Notes: generated by a model not told the origin, from the letters alone. Positions 28,464 through 38,255 are shown, counted from the stretch's first letter. The stretch: 64,000 bases of DNA from Crocinitomicaceae bacterium (GCA_024643725.1 JAHEMJ010000007.1:1-64000), one strand, 5' to 3'. A program made the numbers and translations.

Positions 28464-29321
28464 TTAATTCGTTTCAAATCTGATTGGAATTCGCACATAG
28501 CAACGAACATCGCGTCCGGCATTTGATGCAGGTTTCCATTTTGGCATTCTGCTAATCACGCGAAGCGCTTCTTTGTCACAAGCTGGACACTCTTCCAACT
28601 TTGATTCAACCACTGGATTAGAAACAGTTCCGTCTTTTTCAACGACGAAGCGAATGATTACACGTCCATTTACTCCGAGGTCTGCTGCTTCTGCTGGTGG
28701 ACGAATGTTATCGTTGATAAATGCGTCAATATCGCCATTAAATTCAGCTTCTACTTCTACCCAAGTTTCGATTGGTTCTACGACTTGTTGTGTTAAGGCA
28801 GGACCTCCTGTAGGAGCGTCAACAGCTGATTCAAAACTTTCATCTGTTCCGTCTTGGTTTTGTGCACCTGCACGCTCGTTTTCCATTTGAGTTTGCGTTG
28901 GAATTGGGTCATCTACCGGATCATCTTCCACTACTGGTGGTAAAAAGGCCGTCATTTGTTCCAATTTTGGTGGCGGAGGTGGTGGTGGTACAATTGGTGG
29001 TGGATCTTCTTGTTTTTGTTCTAGCATTGTCAAGTTTTCCCCATTGTCTTTTGGAAGAACTATTTCTTCTTTCGGAAGGCGTTTGATTAATTCAGAGATA
29101 CCAAAAGATAATCCAGCGAAAAGCACCAATCCAGCCATAATCATTACCATGCGCTTGTTGTAGCTACTTCTAAGTACATACGCACCATATTCTTTATTAC
29201 GGTGAGCAAATACGACTTCATTTCTCGTGTTTGATGTTACTTGCTGCCATTTACGAGCAGTTAAATAGTCAAGGAGAGAAAACCCTGTGACTAAAGCAAC
29301 GATGACATAGAGGACTTCCAT
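28464..29321 (-). CDS. tonB: TonB energy transducer
   Basis: TM, Pro-rich linker 'PPPIVPPPPPPPK', C-terminal 'GVNGRVIIRFVVEKDGTVSNPVVESKLEECPACDKEALRVISRMPKWKPASNAGRDVRCYVRIPIRF'. Confidence 0.95.
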   Translation of the reverse strand: MEVLYVIVALVTGFSLLDYLTARKWQQVTSNTRNEVVFAHRNKEYGAYVLRSSYNKRMVMIMAGLVLFAGLSFGISELIKRLPKEEIVLPKDNGENLTMLEQKQEDPPPIVPPPPPPPKLEQMTAFLPPVVEDDPVDDPIPTQTQMENERAGAQNQDGTDESFESAVDAPTGGPALTQQVVEPIETWVEVEAEFNGDIDAFINDNIRPPAEAADLGVNGRVIIRFVVEKDGTVSNPVVESKLEECPACDKEALRVISRMPKWKPASNAGRDVRCYVRIPIRFETN

Positions 29322-29326
29322 ACGAA

Positions 29327-29971
29327 TTAATTTTTAAGTTTTTCTTTCATCAACTGCAGCTCTCCTGGTGTAATGTCAACTGGTGCAATTACCCCGATTT
29401 CTGCAATCTTCAATTCATCCACTAGGTCTATGAAGTTTTTACATAGCGCTTTTTCATCTGTTTTGATCAGTACTTTCAATGCTTCTTTTTCTCCTCTGAG
29501 TTTTTCAAGCGTTGATAAATACGTACTGTCATTGATTTCTTTACGCTTCAGTTTTTCATCTAGACCTTGCTTTTTAACTAAAACGTAATTATTTAACTTT
29601 CCTAACAATTTTCTTACACCTTTTTCTCCAGGACCAAAATCAACCTCTTTTAATTCCGTAATGGAACCATCTGCAGCCGCATGTCCTTTGAAATAATATT
29701 CACCTTGGTAGTAGAATATTTTATTTTCAGATAATAAGAAAGTGATCCCGTTGTTCATTTTAGGACCCTTTAAGGTTTTGTCTTCCGTTTTAGCAGGATA
29801 TGCCAATGGTAACATTTTTGGCTTGCTAAATGTAGATGTCAAGACGAAAAACGTCAAGAGTAGGAACGCCAAGTCAACCATAGGCGTCATGTCTACACGA
29901 GTAGAGCTTTTCTTCGCTCTTTTCTTGCCTTTGCCGTGGCCGCCGCCACCGCCTTCTGCGATTTCTGCCAT
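29327..29971 (-). CDS. exbD: ExbD/TolR biopolymer transport protein
   Basis: 'STRVDMTPMVDLAFLLLTFFVLTSTFSKPK'. Confidence 0.95.
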   Translation of the reverse strand: MAEIAEGGGGGHGKGKKRAKKSSTRVDMTPMVDLAFLLLTFFVLTSTFSKPKMLPLAYPAKTEDKTLKGPKMNNGITFLLSENKIFYYQGEYYFKGHAAADGSITELKEVDFGPGEKGVRKLLGKLNNYVLVKKQGLDEKLKRKEINDSTYLSTLEKLRGEKEALKVLIKTDEKALCKNFIDLVDELKIAEIGVIAPVDITPGELQLMKEKLKN

Positions 29972-29977
29972 GTCTGA

Positions 29978-30646
29978 TTAATTAATCGGAGCTAATTCCG
30001 AAGAGGTTATGAAATTCAAGTTATTTAAGTTCAATTCCCTGAACACATTGATGACATCTTCCGCTTTTTTGTAAACAGTTTTAGAGTCCACACGAAGAAT
30101 GAATTTCGGTTTAAAATCGTCCGCTTTCGGATTTTCGCCATTTAATTTAGCCTCCTCAAATGCTGTTTTACCAGTATTTAATGCTGCTACATTGGCAAAA
30201 TTAATCCAATTGTATAATTCATTATTCGTAGTAGAATCCACTTGTATACCTTTTGTTTGGAAAGTGATGCGGTCATCCGCACCTGTATCAATGTAAGAAG
30301 GTAATTCTTGCATGGTACAACCAAATGTTGACATGAACGTGAACTTCCCGATTTGTTCATCCGAAAGTTTCATTTTGTACTTACCAAGCATATTGGTAAG
30401 CATTTCACGTCGCGCTTCTTCTCCTGACAAATTAAAGAACACTCGTCCATCGTGGTCAATTGTCACCATAATCACGTTCTCAGGAATAAATTTATCGCTG
30501 ATACTGGAAGGTGTATTTACCGTAACGGGTTCACTTGCGCGGAAAGAAGCTGCCAACATAAAGAATGTAACAAGCAAGAATGCCAAGTCCACCATAGGCG
30601 TCATGTCTATGGACGGGGAACTTTTAGGTATTTTAATTTTTGGCAT
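29978..30646 (-). CDS. exbD: ExbD/TolR biopolymer transport protein (second copy)
   Basis: 'SPSIDMTPMVDLAFLLVTFFMLAASFRASEP'. Confidence 0.95.
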   Translation of the reverse strand: MPKIKIPKSSPSIDMTPMVDLAFLLVTFFMLAASFRASEPVTVNTPSSISDKFIPENVIMVTIDHDGRVFFNLSGEEARREMLTNMLGKYKMKLSDEQIGKFTFMSTFGCTMQELPSYIDTGADDRITFQTKGIQVDSTTNNELYNWINFANVAALNTGKTAFEEAKLNGENPKADDFKPKFILRVDSKTVYKKAEDVINVFRELNLNNLNFITSSELAPIN

Positions 30647-30676
30647 TGCTTGTTAGATTAAATGTTGGATCAACAA

Positions 30677-31480
30677 TTAGTTAGATGCAGAGAAATCTTG
30701 AACAATCGTGAAGCTTGCTTCGTCGATGCTGTAAGTCATTGTATCAATCTTCGTAGAGAAGAAGTTGTACAAGATAATCGCTAACGTAGAAGCGGTAATA
30801 CCGAATGCGGTATTGATCAAGGCCTCAGAGATACCAGTTGCAAGTGCAGCTGTATCTGGCGAACCTTTTGACATCGCAGCAAATGAACGAATCATCCCTA
30901 GTACCGTTCCGATCAAACCGATCAATGTAGCGATAGAAGCACTCGTAGAAAGTACAGCTAAGTTTTTAGAAAGCATTGGCAATTCTAATGCAGTAGCTTC
31001 TTCTAATTCTTTTTTCAAAGACTCTAGTTTTTGCTCTTTTGACAATGTGTTATCTCCATTGATGTGGTCGTATTTCTCTAATCCAGCACGAACTACATTC
31101 GCCAAAGATCCTTTTTGCTTGTCGCATTGTGCGATTGCAGCTTTGTAATCTTTTTTGTCCATGTGACCTTTGATCGCAGCGATAAATTTGTCTGTATTTC
31201 CTTTACCATTCGCTAATAATAATGTCACCAAGCGCTCGATAGAGAAGATGATGATGATTAAGTTCACTGCAACTAAGATTGGTACGATGAATCCACCTTT
31301 GTAAATTACACCGTAAAGGTTACCCTCCATTGGCTCTCCTGTTGGGTCACCGTCAACGAAGTTACTTGGATCCCCAAAAACTTTACTGTAAATCAAAGCT
31401 CCTGCAACTAAGGCAATAGCAATTGCGAGAAACGAAACGATTGCTGAAAATCCTCCGGCCGTCTTTTTGTTTTTGTTCAT
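30677..31480 (-). CDS. exbB: MotA/TolQ/ExbB proton channel family protein
   Basis: 'VPILVAVNLIIIIFSIERLVTLL', 'LAVLSTSASIATLIGLIGTVLGMIRSFAAMSKGSPDTAALATGISEALINTAFGI'. Confidence 0.95.
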   Translation of the reverse strand: MNKNKKTAGGFSAIVSFLAIAIALVAGALIYSKVFGDPSNFVDGDPTGEPMEGNLYGVIYKGGFIVPILVAVNLIIIIFSIERLVTLLLANGKGNTDKFIAAIKGHMDKKDYKAAIAQCDKQKGSLANVVRAGLEKYDHINGDNTLSKEQKLESLKKELEEATALELPMLSKNLAVLSTSASIATLIGLIGTVLGMIRSFAAMSKGSPDTAALATGISEALINTAFGITASTLAIILYNFFSTKIDTMTYSIDEASFTIVQDFSASN

Positions 31481-31525
31481 GATAAATAGATTTTAGTGTT
31501 TCTAATTTTTAAATTTTTCGAATGC

Positions 31526-31533
31526 CAAATATA
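31526..31533 (-). promoter_or_regulatory. Putative -7 element (TATATTTG, minus strand) for the exbB operon
   Basis: TAnnTTTG match ~46 nt upstream of exbB. Confidence 0.45.
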
Positions 31534-31582
31534 TAAAACTTTTGTTACTTCCTAAACTATCTTTCTTGTTTATAGACTAGAT

Positions 31583-31635
31583 AAAGCATCATTTTTTACA
31601 TATTTTTTCTCCTATTTGCATCAATATGATGCTTT
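31583..31635. repeat. Inverted repeat AAAGCATCAT-N33-ATGATGCTTT
   Basis: Perfect 10-bp arms in the exbB / tRNA-Cys intergenic region. Confidence 0.6.
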
Positions 31636-31729
31636 AACGCAATGATTCCACATTTCTAACCGAAAAAACTTAACAAATTCTTAATGTAAGTTCATTGAAA
31701 ATCGTTCACAGATGAAATGCTTGAAATAA

Positions 31730-31760
31730 AAAAAAAGCCCTGTTTTCACAGAGCTTTTTT
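31730..31760 (-). terminator. Terminator downstream of tRNA-Cys
   Basis: AAAAAGCcCTG...CAGaGCTTTTT hairpin; poly-T on the minus-strand 3' side. Confidence 0.65.
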
Positions 31761-31764
31761 AGTG

Positions 31765-31835
31765 AGGTCTCAAGCAGATTCGAACTGCTGTAGACGGTTT
31801 TGCAGACCGGTGCCTAACCGCTCGGCCATGAGACC
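31765..31835 (-). tRNA. tRNA-Cys (GCA)
   Basis: Minus strand GGTCTCA...GCC(GAGCGGTTA)GGC...GGT-CTGCAAA-ACC...AGCAG-TTCGAAT-CTGCT-TGAGACC; acceptor, D, anticodon and T arms pair. Confidence 0.93.
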
Positions 31836-31878
31836 ATCAGGGTTGCAAAAATATGAAAATTCTCTTAATTCTAGAAAA

Positions 31879-33441
31879 TTAATCGAGTTTCATTATTTTT
31901 TTTGACAACAACTCTCCTTGAATCCTTGCTGATACAAAGAAAACGCCATTGCCAAGTTCTTTGCCTTGCTCGTTGAAACCATCCCAATGCAGCGATTGAA
32001 CGCCATTTATGCATGGTAATTTTCGAATCAACTCTCCGGAAGCGGAATAAATGTACACGTGATCATCTGCACTTAACTTTTTTGGAAGAGTGATGTCACA
32101 TCCGTGATTAAATGGATTCGGACTAACTGAAATATCTCCGGTGATATTGTTGTAGTATTCTCCCACACTTGCATTCACGTATTGATTTAAATCGTAGTTC
32201 TCATCTCCATTTTGATAGGGCATGTAATGGAAATAGACCAAAAACATTTCATCCGTCGTATTGAAGCCACTGGAAACATTTTGAGGTGGATTATGCGGAT
32301 TGTTCAAGTTGTTTGTGGTATTGTCATAGGTCGCCTCGCCTTTTAAGAAATAGCCATTTGGTACTTTTTGCATATGCTGGAAGAAATAGAAATCTTGCCA
32401 CATAAAATTCCATTTTGGAACATTGACAAATTTGACGGTATCCATATTCGGTTTGAATGCATACGCTTTGATGTTTTTTCCAAGTAAGTGCATGTGAGGG
32501 AAAACAGAAAGCACGGAATAACTTGCCGGTAATCCTGTTGATCCTCCTGGGAATTGTGCTGTTAAGTTTGTCACTTGGTTGGCGGGTAAATTAAAGTTAT
32601 TGTCTGCAATTAGAGGTCCTGCGGAAATTTGCCGGACACCTGTCGTTCCAACTGGATAAAAATGAATGATCACTTTCGTGCTATCGTAAGCACCATAACT
32701 TCCCATGGGATAATGCATGGTTAAATAGATACTCGATCCGGGACCTACATCAATCCCCAATTTGAGTGGATCAATAGAAGGCAAAATCATAGGAGTGGCA
32801 CCAGGCGTGTAGCCAGTTACTAATTTGGTTGTGGCGTTACTTGGACTAGCACAATTCCCGCCAATCGTATCGGTATTTTCTGCACTGGTTGGATCAACAT
32901 AAACTAAGGCGTGATGTACAATTTCTCGATTTCCTGGAACAACTTCCACCGCTTTGATGGTTCTGTTCTGTGTCAAATTTGTCGGAATCGAAAAACACAC
33001 ATAGTCATCATGGGTGAGTGCCTTACTCATGTAAGTTGGAATTTGAACGGTCAAATCGCCATTGCCAAGAAAGGTATTATTCGTGTATACCGGTGGAGGT
33101 GGAGTACTCGACGCATTTCCCTCCGGTAATCCGTTGTTCAACCAATTCAGAATGGTTGTTTTCTCCGCAGAAGTTAGGGAGCGATCGTGAAGGTATTGTT
33201 GGTAGTTATTATCAGGCGGCCACGGCGGCATTTCATTTTGGTTGATGCACTGATAGACTAATCCTGCCATGGCATTTACCTCATTAAAGGTCATGAGTGA
33301 ATTTGGAGCCGCTCCTCCTGAATGGTGACATTTCGTGCATTTATCGTAGAAAATCTGAGCGACATCGCCACTCCATGTTTGCGCAGTGGAATGGAATCCA
33401 ACTAAGATATTCGCAACGATTAAAAAACTTCTAAACTTCAT
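31879..33441 (-). CDS. Secreted cytochrome c / copper type II monooxygenase-like fusion with T9SS C-terminal domain
   Basis: N-terminal CxxCH ('CTKCHHSGG'), 'MPPWPPDNNYQQYLHDRSLTSAEKTTILNWLNNGLPEG'; 'IVHHALVYVD', 'YLTMHYPMG', 'FPHMHLLGKNIKAYA'; C-terminal 'VSPNPFNHGCDITLPKKLSADDHVYIYSASGELIRKL...LSKKIMKLD'. Confidence 0.75.
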   Translation of the reverse strand: MKFRSFLIVANILVGFHSTAQTWSGDVAQIFYDKCTKCHHSGGAAPNSLMTFNEVNAMAGLVYQCINQNEMPPWPPDNNYQQYLHDRSLTSAEKTTILNWLNNGLPEGNASSTPPPPVYTNNTFLGNGDLTVQIPTYMSKALTHDDYVCFSIPTNLTQNRTIKAVEVVPGNREIVHHALVYVDPTSAENTDTIGGNCASPSNATTKLVTGYTPGATPMILPSIDPLKLGIDVGPGSSIYLTMHYPMGSYGAYDSTKVIIHFYPVGTTGVRQISAGPLIADNNFNLPANQVTNLTAQFPGGSTGLPASYSVLSVFPHMHLLGKNIKAYAFKPNMDTVKFVNVPKWNFMWQDFYFFQHMQKVPNGYFLKGEATYDNTTNNLNNPHNPPQNVSSGFNTTDEMFLVYFHYMPYQNGDENYDLNQYVNASVGEYYNNITGDISVSPNPFNHGCDITLPKKLSADDHVYIYSASGELIRKLPCINGVQSLHWDGFNEQGKELGNGVFFVSARIQGELLSKKIMKLD

Positions 33442-33452
33442 GCGTACGGAGA

Positions 33453-34751
33453 TTAATGTTGAATGATGAGTGGTTTCATGATGGATTGACCATTGGTCAA
33501 GTCAAGAACAACGAAATATGAACCTGTTGGCAGATGTGTTAAATCCAACTCGCTTAATGCCGTGTTGTTCAGGTAGTGCATTTTCCCGAGCATGTCCATG
33601 ACTTTAATGGATTGAATGCTTGACCCATCCGCAGAAATGTGAATCAATCCAGTAGATGGATTTGGATAAAGCTGAATGGACATTACCTCTTCTTGAATCC
33701 CTGAACTCGTACAAACTTCGTTCACGGGGCTACCATCACAATAATTAATGGCATACAAATTTACTGCTTGCATTGGAGCATTCTCTGGTTGTAACATGGT
33801 TTCTGTGCAACCCAATTGTTTCACTAAGAAATCTCGAACGAAACGGATGCTAGTATCCATGTAAGCTGCATTTGATAAATAGGGAACGTGTGGTGCGCCT
33901 GGGAATGTGTAAAATTGATTTTCAACGCCAACGGCACAGGCACGCTCGTGTAACATACGACTTCCATCTAAGTACATTAAAGGTGTTCCTGGATTAACCA
34001 TTCCACGGTTGTATTTTACCGTTCCATCGGATGTCCCATGGAAAGAACAAAGCGGAACATCTCCAGCTTCTAACCAGCTGTATCTCGCTAAAGCACCGCA
34101 ACCGTTAATCACTCCGTGAACCTTTGTAGAATAACCTGGATTTCCACTGTTCCCTTCTAATCCACCAAGGGATTGAATGGTGCTAGCGTTTAAGTAATCA
34201 GAGATTTCACATGGATCATTCAAATAGGCCACATGCAGAGCTGTAATTGCTCCAGCGGAACTTCCTCCGATAAAAATGTGATTGGTATCCACTTTATAGA
34301 TGTTCGCCGTTTGACAATCCTTATAAAAATAGCGAATCGCGCCTTTTAAGTCTTGCACAGCACGAACAACCGCTTTCACAGCGTTTGCGGAATCGAACGG
34401 AAAGAATCCTAAACGGTAATCGATGCTGGCACATACATACCCTTTTTTAGCAAAACTTTCGGACCATGTTTTCACATCATTGTCTGTTTTAGATCCACCG
34501 ATGAAACTTCCACCATGCACCCAAATAATTAAAGGACGCGCCAATTCAGTGTCCCCAGTCGGTTCGTAAAAGTCAAGTTTCAATTGACTGTTGGTCCCAC
34601 TGAAGGTGTTGTTTTGACCATAGGTAATGTCACTCGTAACTGTGAAATTGGTAAATAGATCATAGGCATATCGGCCACTATTTCCACAAGGTGATTGTCC
34701 GAAGGCAACAACACTCAAGAGTAGGCTCAATAGAAAAGTAAAATTTCTCAT
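33453..34751 (-). CDS. Secreted alpha/beta hydrolase (carboxylesterase-like) with T9SS sorting domain
   Basis: 'PLIIWVHGGSFIGGSKTD', 'IFIGGSSAGAITALHVAYL' (GxSxG); C-terminal 'LYPNPSTGLIHISADGSSIQSIKVMDMLGK...GSYFVVLDLTNGQSIMKPLIIQH'. Confidence 0.85.
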   Translation of the reverse strand: MRNFTFLLSLLLSVVAFGQSPCGNSGRYAYDLFTNFTVTSDITYGQNNTFSGTNSQLKLDFYEPTGDTELARPLIIWVHGGSFIGGSKTDNDVKTWSESFAKKGYVCASIDYRLGFFPFDSANAVKAVVRAVQDLKGAIRYFYKDCQTANIYKVDTNHIFIGGSSAGAITALHVAYLNDPCEISDYLNASTIQSLGGLEGNSGNPGYSTKVHGVINGCGALARYSWLEAGDVPLCSFHGTSDGTVKYNRGMVNPGTPLMYLDGSRMLHERACAVGVENQFYTFPGAPHVPYLSNAAYMDTSIRFVRDFLVKQLGCTETMLQPENAPMQAVNLYAINYCDGSPVNEVCTSSGIQEEVMSIQLYPNPSTGLIHISADGSSIQSIKVMDMLGKMHYLNNTALSELDLTHLPTGSYFVVLDLTNGQSIMKPLIIQH

Positions 34752-34766
34752 AGGTTTTGTTTTAGT

Positions 34767-36083
34767 TTAAGGAAAACGAATGCCGTCGTATTTAAGGGCA
34801 TTCACTTGGGGGATTGTTGAATGATATTTTAGGTTAATTGCTTTAATAAATTCATTTGCGAAGAGGGCATTTCCTCGCGGATTTAAATAAATTCCATCTA
34901 AGGAATACGCGCCTCCAGAGACAAATTTCGCGCTCATACTGACACCATTGTAAACAAATCCGTCTGATAACTTATTGATGAACTGATCGGTATTGACCAG
35001 TGCCAGATGGTATTGCTGAGCTAAATCACGAATGATGGCATTGTATGCATCGATTTTGTTTCGTAGGAAATTCAGTTCTTCCGAATCGAGAACGAACTCA
35101 TCTCGAATCGGGAAAAGCACACCCATTTGATTGCATTTTACAGAATCCAATGGTAAACTCAGGAGTAACAATTCGTCGTCATGAATTTGACGAACGGCAA
35201 AGACATTCGCACTCGAATCCACCATCATGAAAGGATTTGATCCTTCCTGAAAATAGAATCCCAATGGATTGTAGATACTATTTAATGTGCCCGAATTGGC
35301 CGCATCTAAACTTAATCCATTCCAAGGAATAGTCGTGAAATAAGGCATTTGACTGACATCCGGAAGGGTAGCTACAACTCCTTTTGCACCGTGAAACGTT
35401 AAGTTAAAAAGAAGTTGCTCGTAGTATTGTTGAAATTCCAGTTCACTAGGCAATGTTGCATGTGTACCTCCTGATTTGGCGTAATCCAAGACATCTTCTA
35501 ATCCGATATACAACTGAAAGAAACTGGCATTTCTAGACATGAGCTCATTCATCACACAAGCGGAGGAGGAAGATGACATGCGCTGAAAGAAAGCGTTCGT
35601 TGCGGATAGATTCGTATTCGTAAACTGATTTAATTTCAATCCGGGGATCCCGAAGACATCAAAGGGATGAGCGCTCTGAAAGATGTTCTGTGTTAAACAC
35701 GAGATATCGCCAGTCGATGCGTCTCTTACGGGTGATAATCCACTCACGCCTTTACAATCTGTTTTGTAGCCTAAATGAAAGGGAGCAAGTCCGTTGACAC
35801 TGATTCCAATGGATGAAGCATCCAAGAAAGGCACATTTGCCGGCTGCACGCCTAAGCATGTAAGTTGCGTTGCCAAGATATTTGCAAGTGAATTGACTTG
35901 ATTTTCTTTGGTCAAACCATCGTTCATATATCCCCCCATTTGACCATCTCCGATGTACAGAACGGTGGTTAAATCCAATTCTCCTTTAGATGGATTGGGC
36001 ACCTCGGATTTTGGATTGCAAGCGATTAACGCTAGTGCGCAAATACAACAACATCCTATGTAACGCAAGATCTTCATCACCAT
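34767..36083 (-). CDS. SGNH/GDSL-hydrolase-like lipoprotein
   Basis: Lipobox 'CALALIAC'; 'VLYIGDGQMGGYMNDGLTKENQVNSLANILA', 'SLDGIYLNPRGNALFANEFIKAIN'. Confidence 0.72.
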   Translation of the reverse strand: MVMKILRYIGCCCICALALIACNPKSEVPNPSKGELDLTTVLYIGDGQMGGYMNDGLTKENQVNSLANILATQLTCLGVQPANVPFLDASSIGISVNGLAPFHLGYKTDCKGVSGLSPVRDASTGDISCLTQNIFQSAHPFDVFGIPGLKLNQFTNTNLSATNAFFQRMSSSSSACVMNELMSRNASFFQLYIGLEDVLDYAKSGGTHATLPSELEFQQYYEQLLFNLTFHGAKGVVATLPDVSQMPYFTTIPWNGLSLDAANSGTLNSIYNPLGFYFQEGSNPFMMVDSSANVFAVRQIHDDELLLLSLPLDSVKCNQMGVLFPIRDEFVLDSEELNFLRNKIDAYNAIIRDLAQQYHLALVNTDQFINKLSDGFVYNGVSMSAKFVSGGAYSLDGIYLNPRGNALFANEFIKAINLKYHSTIPQVNALKYDGIRFP

Positions 36084-37312
36084 TTGTAGTTTAATGAAAT
36101 TCCGGGTGCCAATGCAATGGTACGAAAAGTTCCATTCAATTGTGACTCCATGTTTTTATCCGTTCTTGTCAATTTCGTAGCATAAAAAGAAGCATCCAAA
36201 GAAAAATGTGCATTGAAAAGATAGCTCATTCCGAATGTCCCATAAAGGCGATTAGCATCAGGGGTTTCTGGTGTAACGAATCCAGATTGAACAGGGGTGA
36301 AGCCAAATCCACCACCACAACGAATAACGAGTTTTGAGTTTGGCGAGTAGGATGCACCGCCACGAAAGGCGAAAATGCTTTTGTAATTCCGAGCAGATTT
36401 TGTGTCCGAAAGTGAACTTGTATTTTGTGCATAATCAAAGGCGAGTGTATCGTAAGCCTTCCAATCGACATGATTGATGTCCAAAACAAATTTCCATTTG
36501 TCCGAAGGCTCAAATGACATTCCCACAGTTAAAACGCTTGGTAAGGGCAACGCGGCAGAAAAGGGACCATTAGGAAAATTACTAGCCAATGAACTAGGAA
36601 CTGAAAAGCTTGCTTGTCCGTCGGAAACTGCCATCGATACTTTAGAGCGATAGGTTGCGCCAATGGAGAAACGGTGATTGACCTGATAAAGAACACCAAG
36701 GTTGTAACCAAATCCAAGTGCTTTTCCGGCGAGTTCTGCGTGACCGTAATTTCCTAGGCTATCTTGCACCGGAATGTCTTTTTGTAGGTTCACGCTTCCA
36801 TGACTTAGAACAAATCCACCTCCAATTCCAAAACGTTCACTGATTCGGTATGAAAATGTTGGTTGGATGAAAATTGCTTTTAAAGAAAGCCTTGTTAAGG
36901 CAAAGCGACCGATCCAATTTGGCTCCCATTGCACGGTACTTCCGAACGGAGTGTAAATGGCTAATCCTGCGCTCAACGGTTCTAACTTATTTTTGAAGCG
37001 GTACAAACCATAGGCGGAAAAAGGCGTTCCAACCGGATTTTGTGTCGTAAACGTTTGCTGCGTCGCAGAATCTGTATAATGCACCGTGGCAAAAATAGGA
37101 GTTGTTGCTAAGTTGATTTCTGATTTATTTGCAAATGCGGCTGCTCCAGGATTAAAAAATAACGTGGATGCATCTGTATAAAGTGCGGTACCTGCGCAAC
37201 CCATTCCTTGTTGTTTTTGTCCTTGAAAATTCACTTGAAATCCTTGTCCATACGCGTATACAGCGCAGAGAATAGTCAACGACAAAGTAAGAATATTTGT
37301 TAAAGATTTCAC
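36077..37312 (-). CDS. OmpP1/FadL/TodX family outer-membrane transport protein
   Basis: 'GFQVNFQGQKQQGMGCAGTALYTDASTLFFNPGAAAFANKSEINLATTPIFATVHY' FadL N-terminus and barrel. Confidence 0.9.
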   Translation of the reverse strand: MKSLTNILTLSLTILCAVYAYGQGFQVNFQGQKQQGMGCAGTALYTDASTLFFNPGAAAFANKSEINLATTPIFATVHYTDSATQQTFTTQNPVGTPFSAYGLYRFKNKLEPLSAGLAIYTPFGSTVQWEPNWIGRFALTRLSLKAIFIQPTFSYRISERFGIGGGFVLSHGSVNLQKDIPVQDSLGNYGHAELAGKALGFGYNLGVLYQVNHRFSIGATYRSKVSMAVSDGQASFSVPSSLASNFPNGPFSAALPLPSVLTVGMSFEPSDKWKFVLDINHVDWKAYDTLAFDYAQNTSSLSDTKSARNYKSIFAFRGGASYSPNSKLVIRCGGGFGFTPVQSGFVTPETPDANRLYGTFGMSYLFNAHFSLDASFYATKLTRTDKNMESQLNGTFRTIALAPGISLNYKW

Positions 37313-37332
37313 TATTTACACTTGGGTTGTAC

Positions 37333-37340
37333 CAAATATA
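37333..37340 (-). promoter_or_regulatory. Putative -7 element (TATATTTG, minus strand) for FadL operon
   Basis: TAnnTTTG match ~21 nt upstream of the FadL-like start. Confidence 0.4.
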
Positions 37341-37373
37341 TTAAATTTAGTCGACAAAACTTAATCCTTTCAA

Positions 37374-38255
37374 ATGAAACCACTTAGACTTACTTCCATT
37401 CTTATTTTTATCCTTTCAACGTTTCAATTGTTCGCGCAGGACATGCCTGCGTATGTTCTTTACACGGGTTCGGGTAAGAAAACAACGTTTGACAAACTGG
37501 AAGATGCGACTGAAGGAAAGGAACTCATTTTGTTTGGTGAATTTCACGACAATCCAATAGCGCATTGGCTGCAACTAGAGTTGACCAAGGAACTATTTGA
37601 AGAAAATGGTTCCAAGCTTCAATTAGGATTTGAGATGTTTGAGCAGGATCAGCAGGCTTTGTTGAGTGCTTACCTGGATGGAAAATTGACCGAGAAACAA
37701 TTCAAAGATACCATGCGTCTTTGGCCCAATTACGAAACAGATTATGCACCACTGATCGAATTTGCGAAGAGCAATAAACTGTATTGTGTGGCATCGAATG
37801 TGGAAAGAAAATATGCTTCTTTGTTATTCAAAAAGGGAAGAAAAGCTTTAGATACGTTATCCTCAGCAGTGAAAGCACAGATGGCACCAATTGATTTTGT
37901 GGTTGACACGAGTTTATCACAATACCGAGAAGTTTTTTCCATGGGCGGTCATATGGGCGTGAATATGGGTATGAACATGGTGGAATCGCAAGCATTCAAG
38001 GATGCAACGATGGCTCAATTTATTTTAGCGAATCCTGGTAGACAAACAGGAACGGTACATGTGCATTTCAACGGGGCCTTTCATTCCGATTTTCATCAAG
38101 GGATATTATGGTATGTTCAACAAAAAAATCCGAATATCCGCGTGTTGACCATTTCAACAGTGACTCAAGAAGATGTTCGGAAATTGGACAAAGAAAATGT
38201 AGGTCGAGCAGACTTTATTATCTGCGTGCCGGAGTCGATGACCAGAACTCACTAG
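37374..38255 (+). CDS. ChaN family lipoprotein-like protein (DUF399)
   Basis: 'ELILFGEFHDNPIAHWLQLELTKELFEENGSKLQLGFEMFEQDQQALLSAYLDGKLTEKQF'. Confidence 0.88.
   Translation: MKPLRLTSILIFILSTFQLFAQDMPAYVLYTGSGKKTTFDKLEDATEGKELILFGEFHDNPIAHWLQLELTKELFEENGSKLQLGFEMFEQDQQALLSAYLDGKLTEKQFKDTMRLWPNYETDYAPLIEFAKSNKLYCVASNVERKYASLLFKKGRKALDTLSSAVKAQMAPIDFVVDTSLSQYREVFSMGGHMGVNMGMNMVESQAFKDATMAQFILANPGRQTGTVHVHFNGAFHSDFHQGILWYVQQKNPNIRVLTISTVTQEDVRKLDKENVGRADFIICVPESMTRTH

Noticed and set aside
28403-28522. N-terminal extension of the small membrane protein ORF
   Set aside because: Overlaps the 3' end of tonB and runs through the terminator; start at 28402 is more credible.
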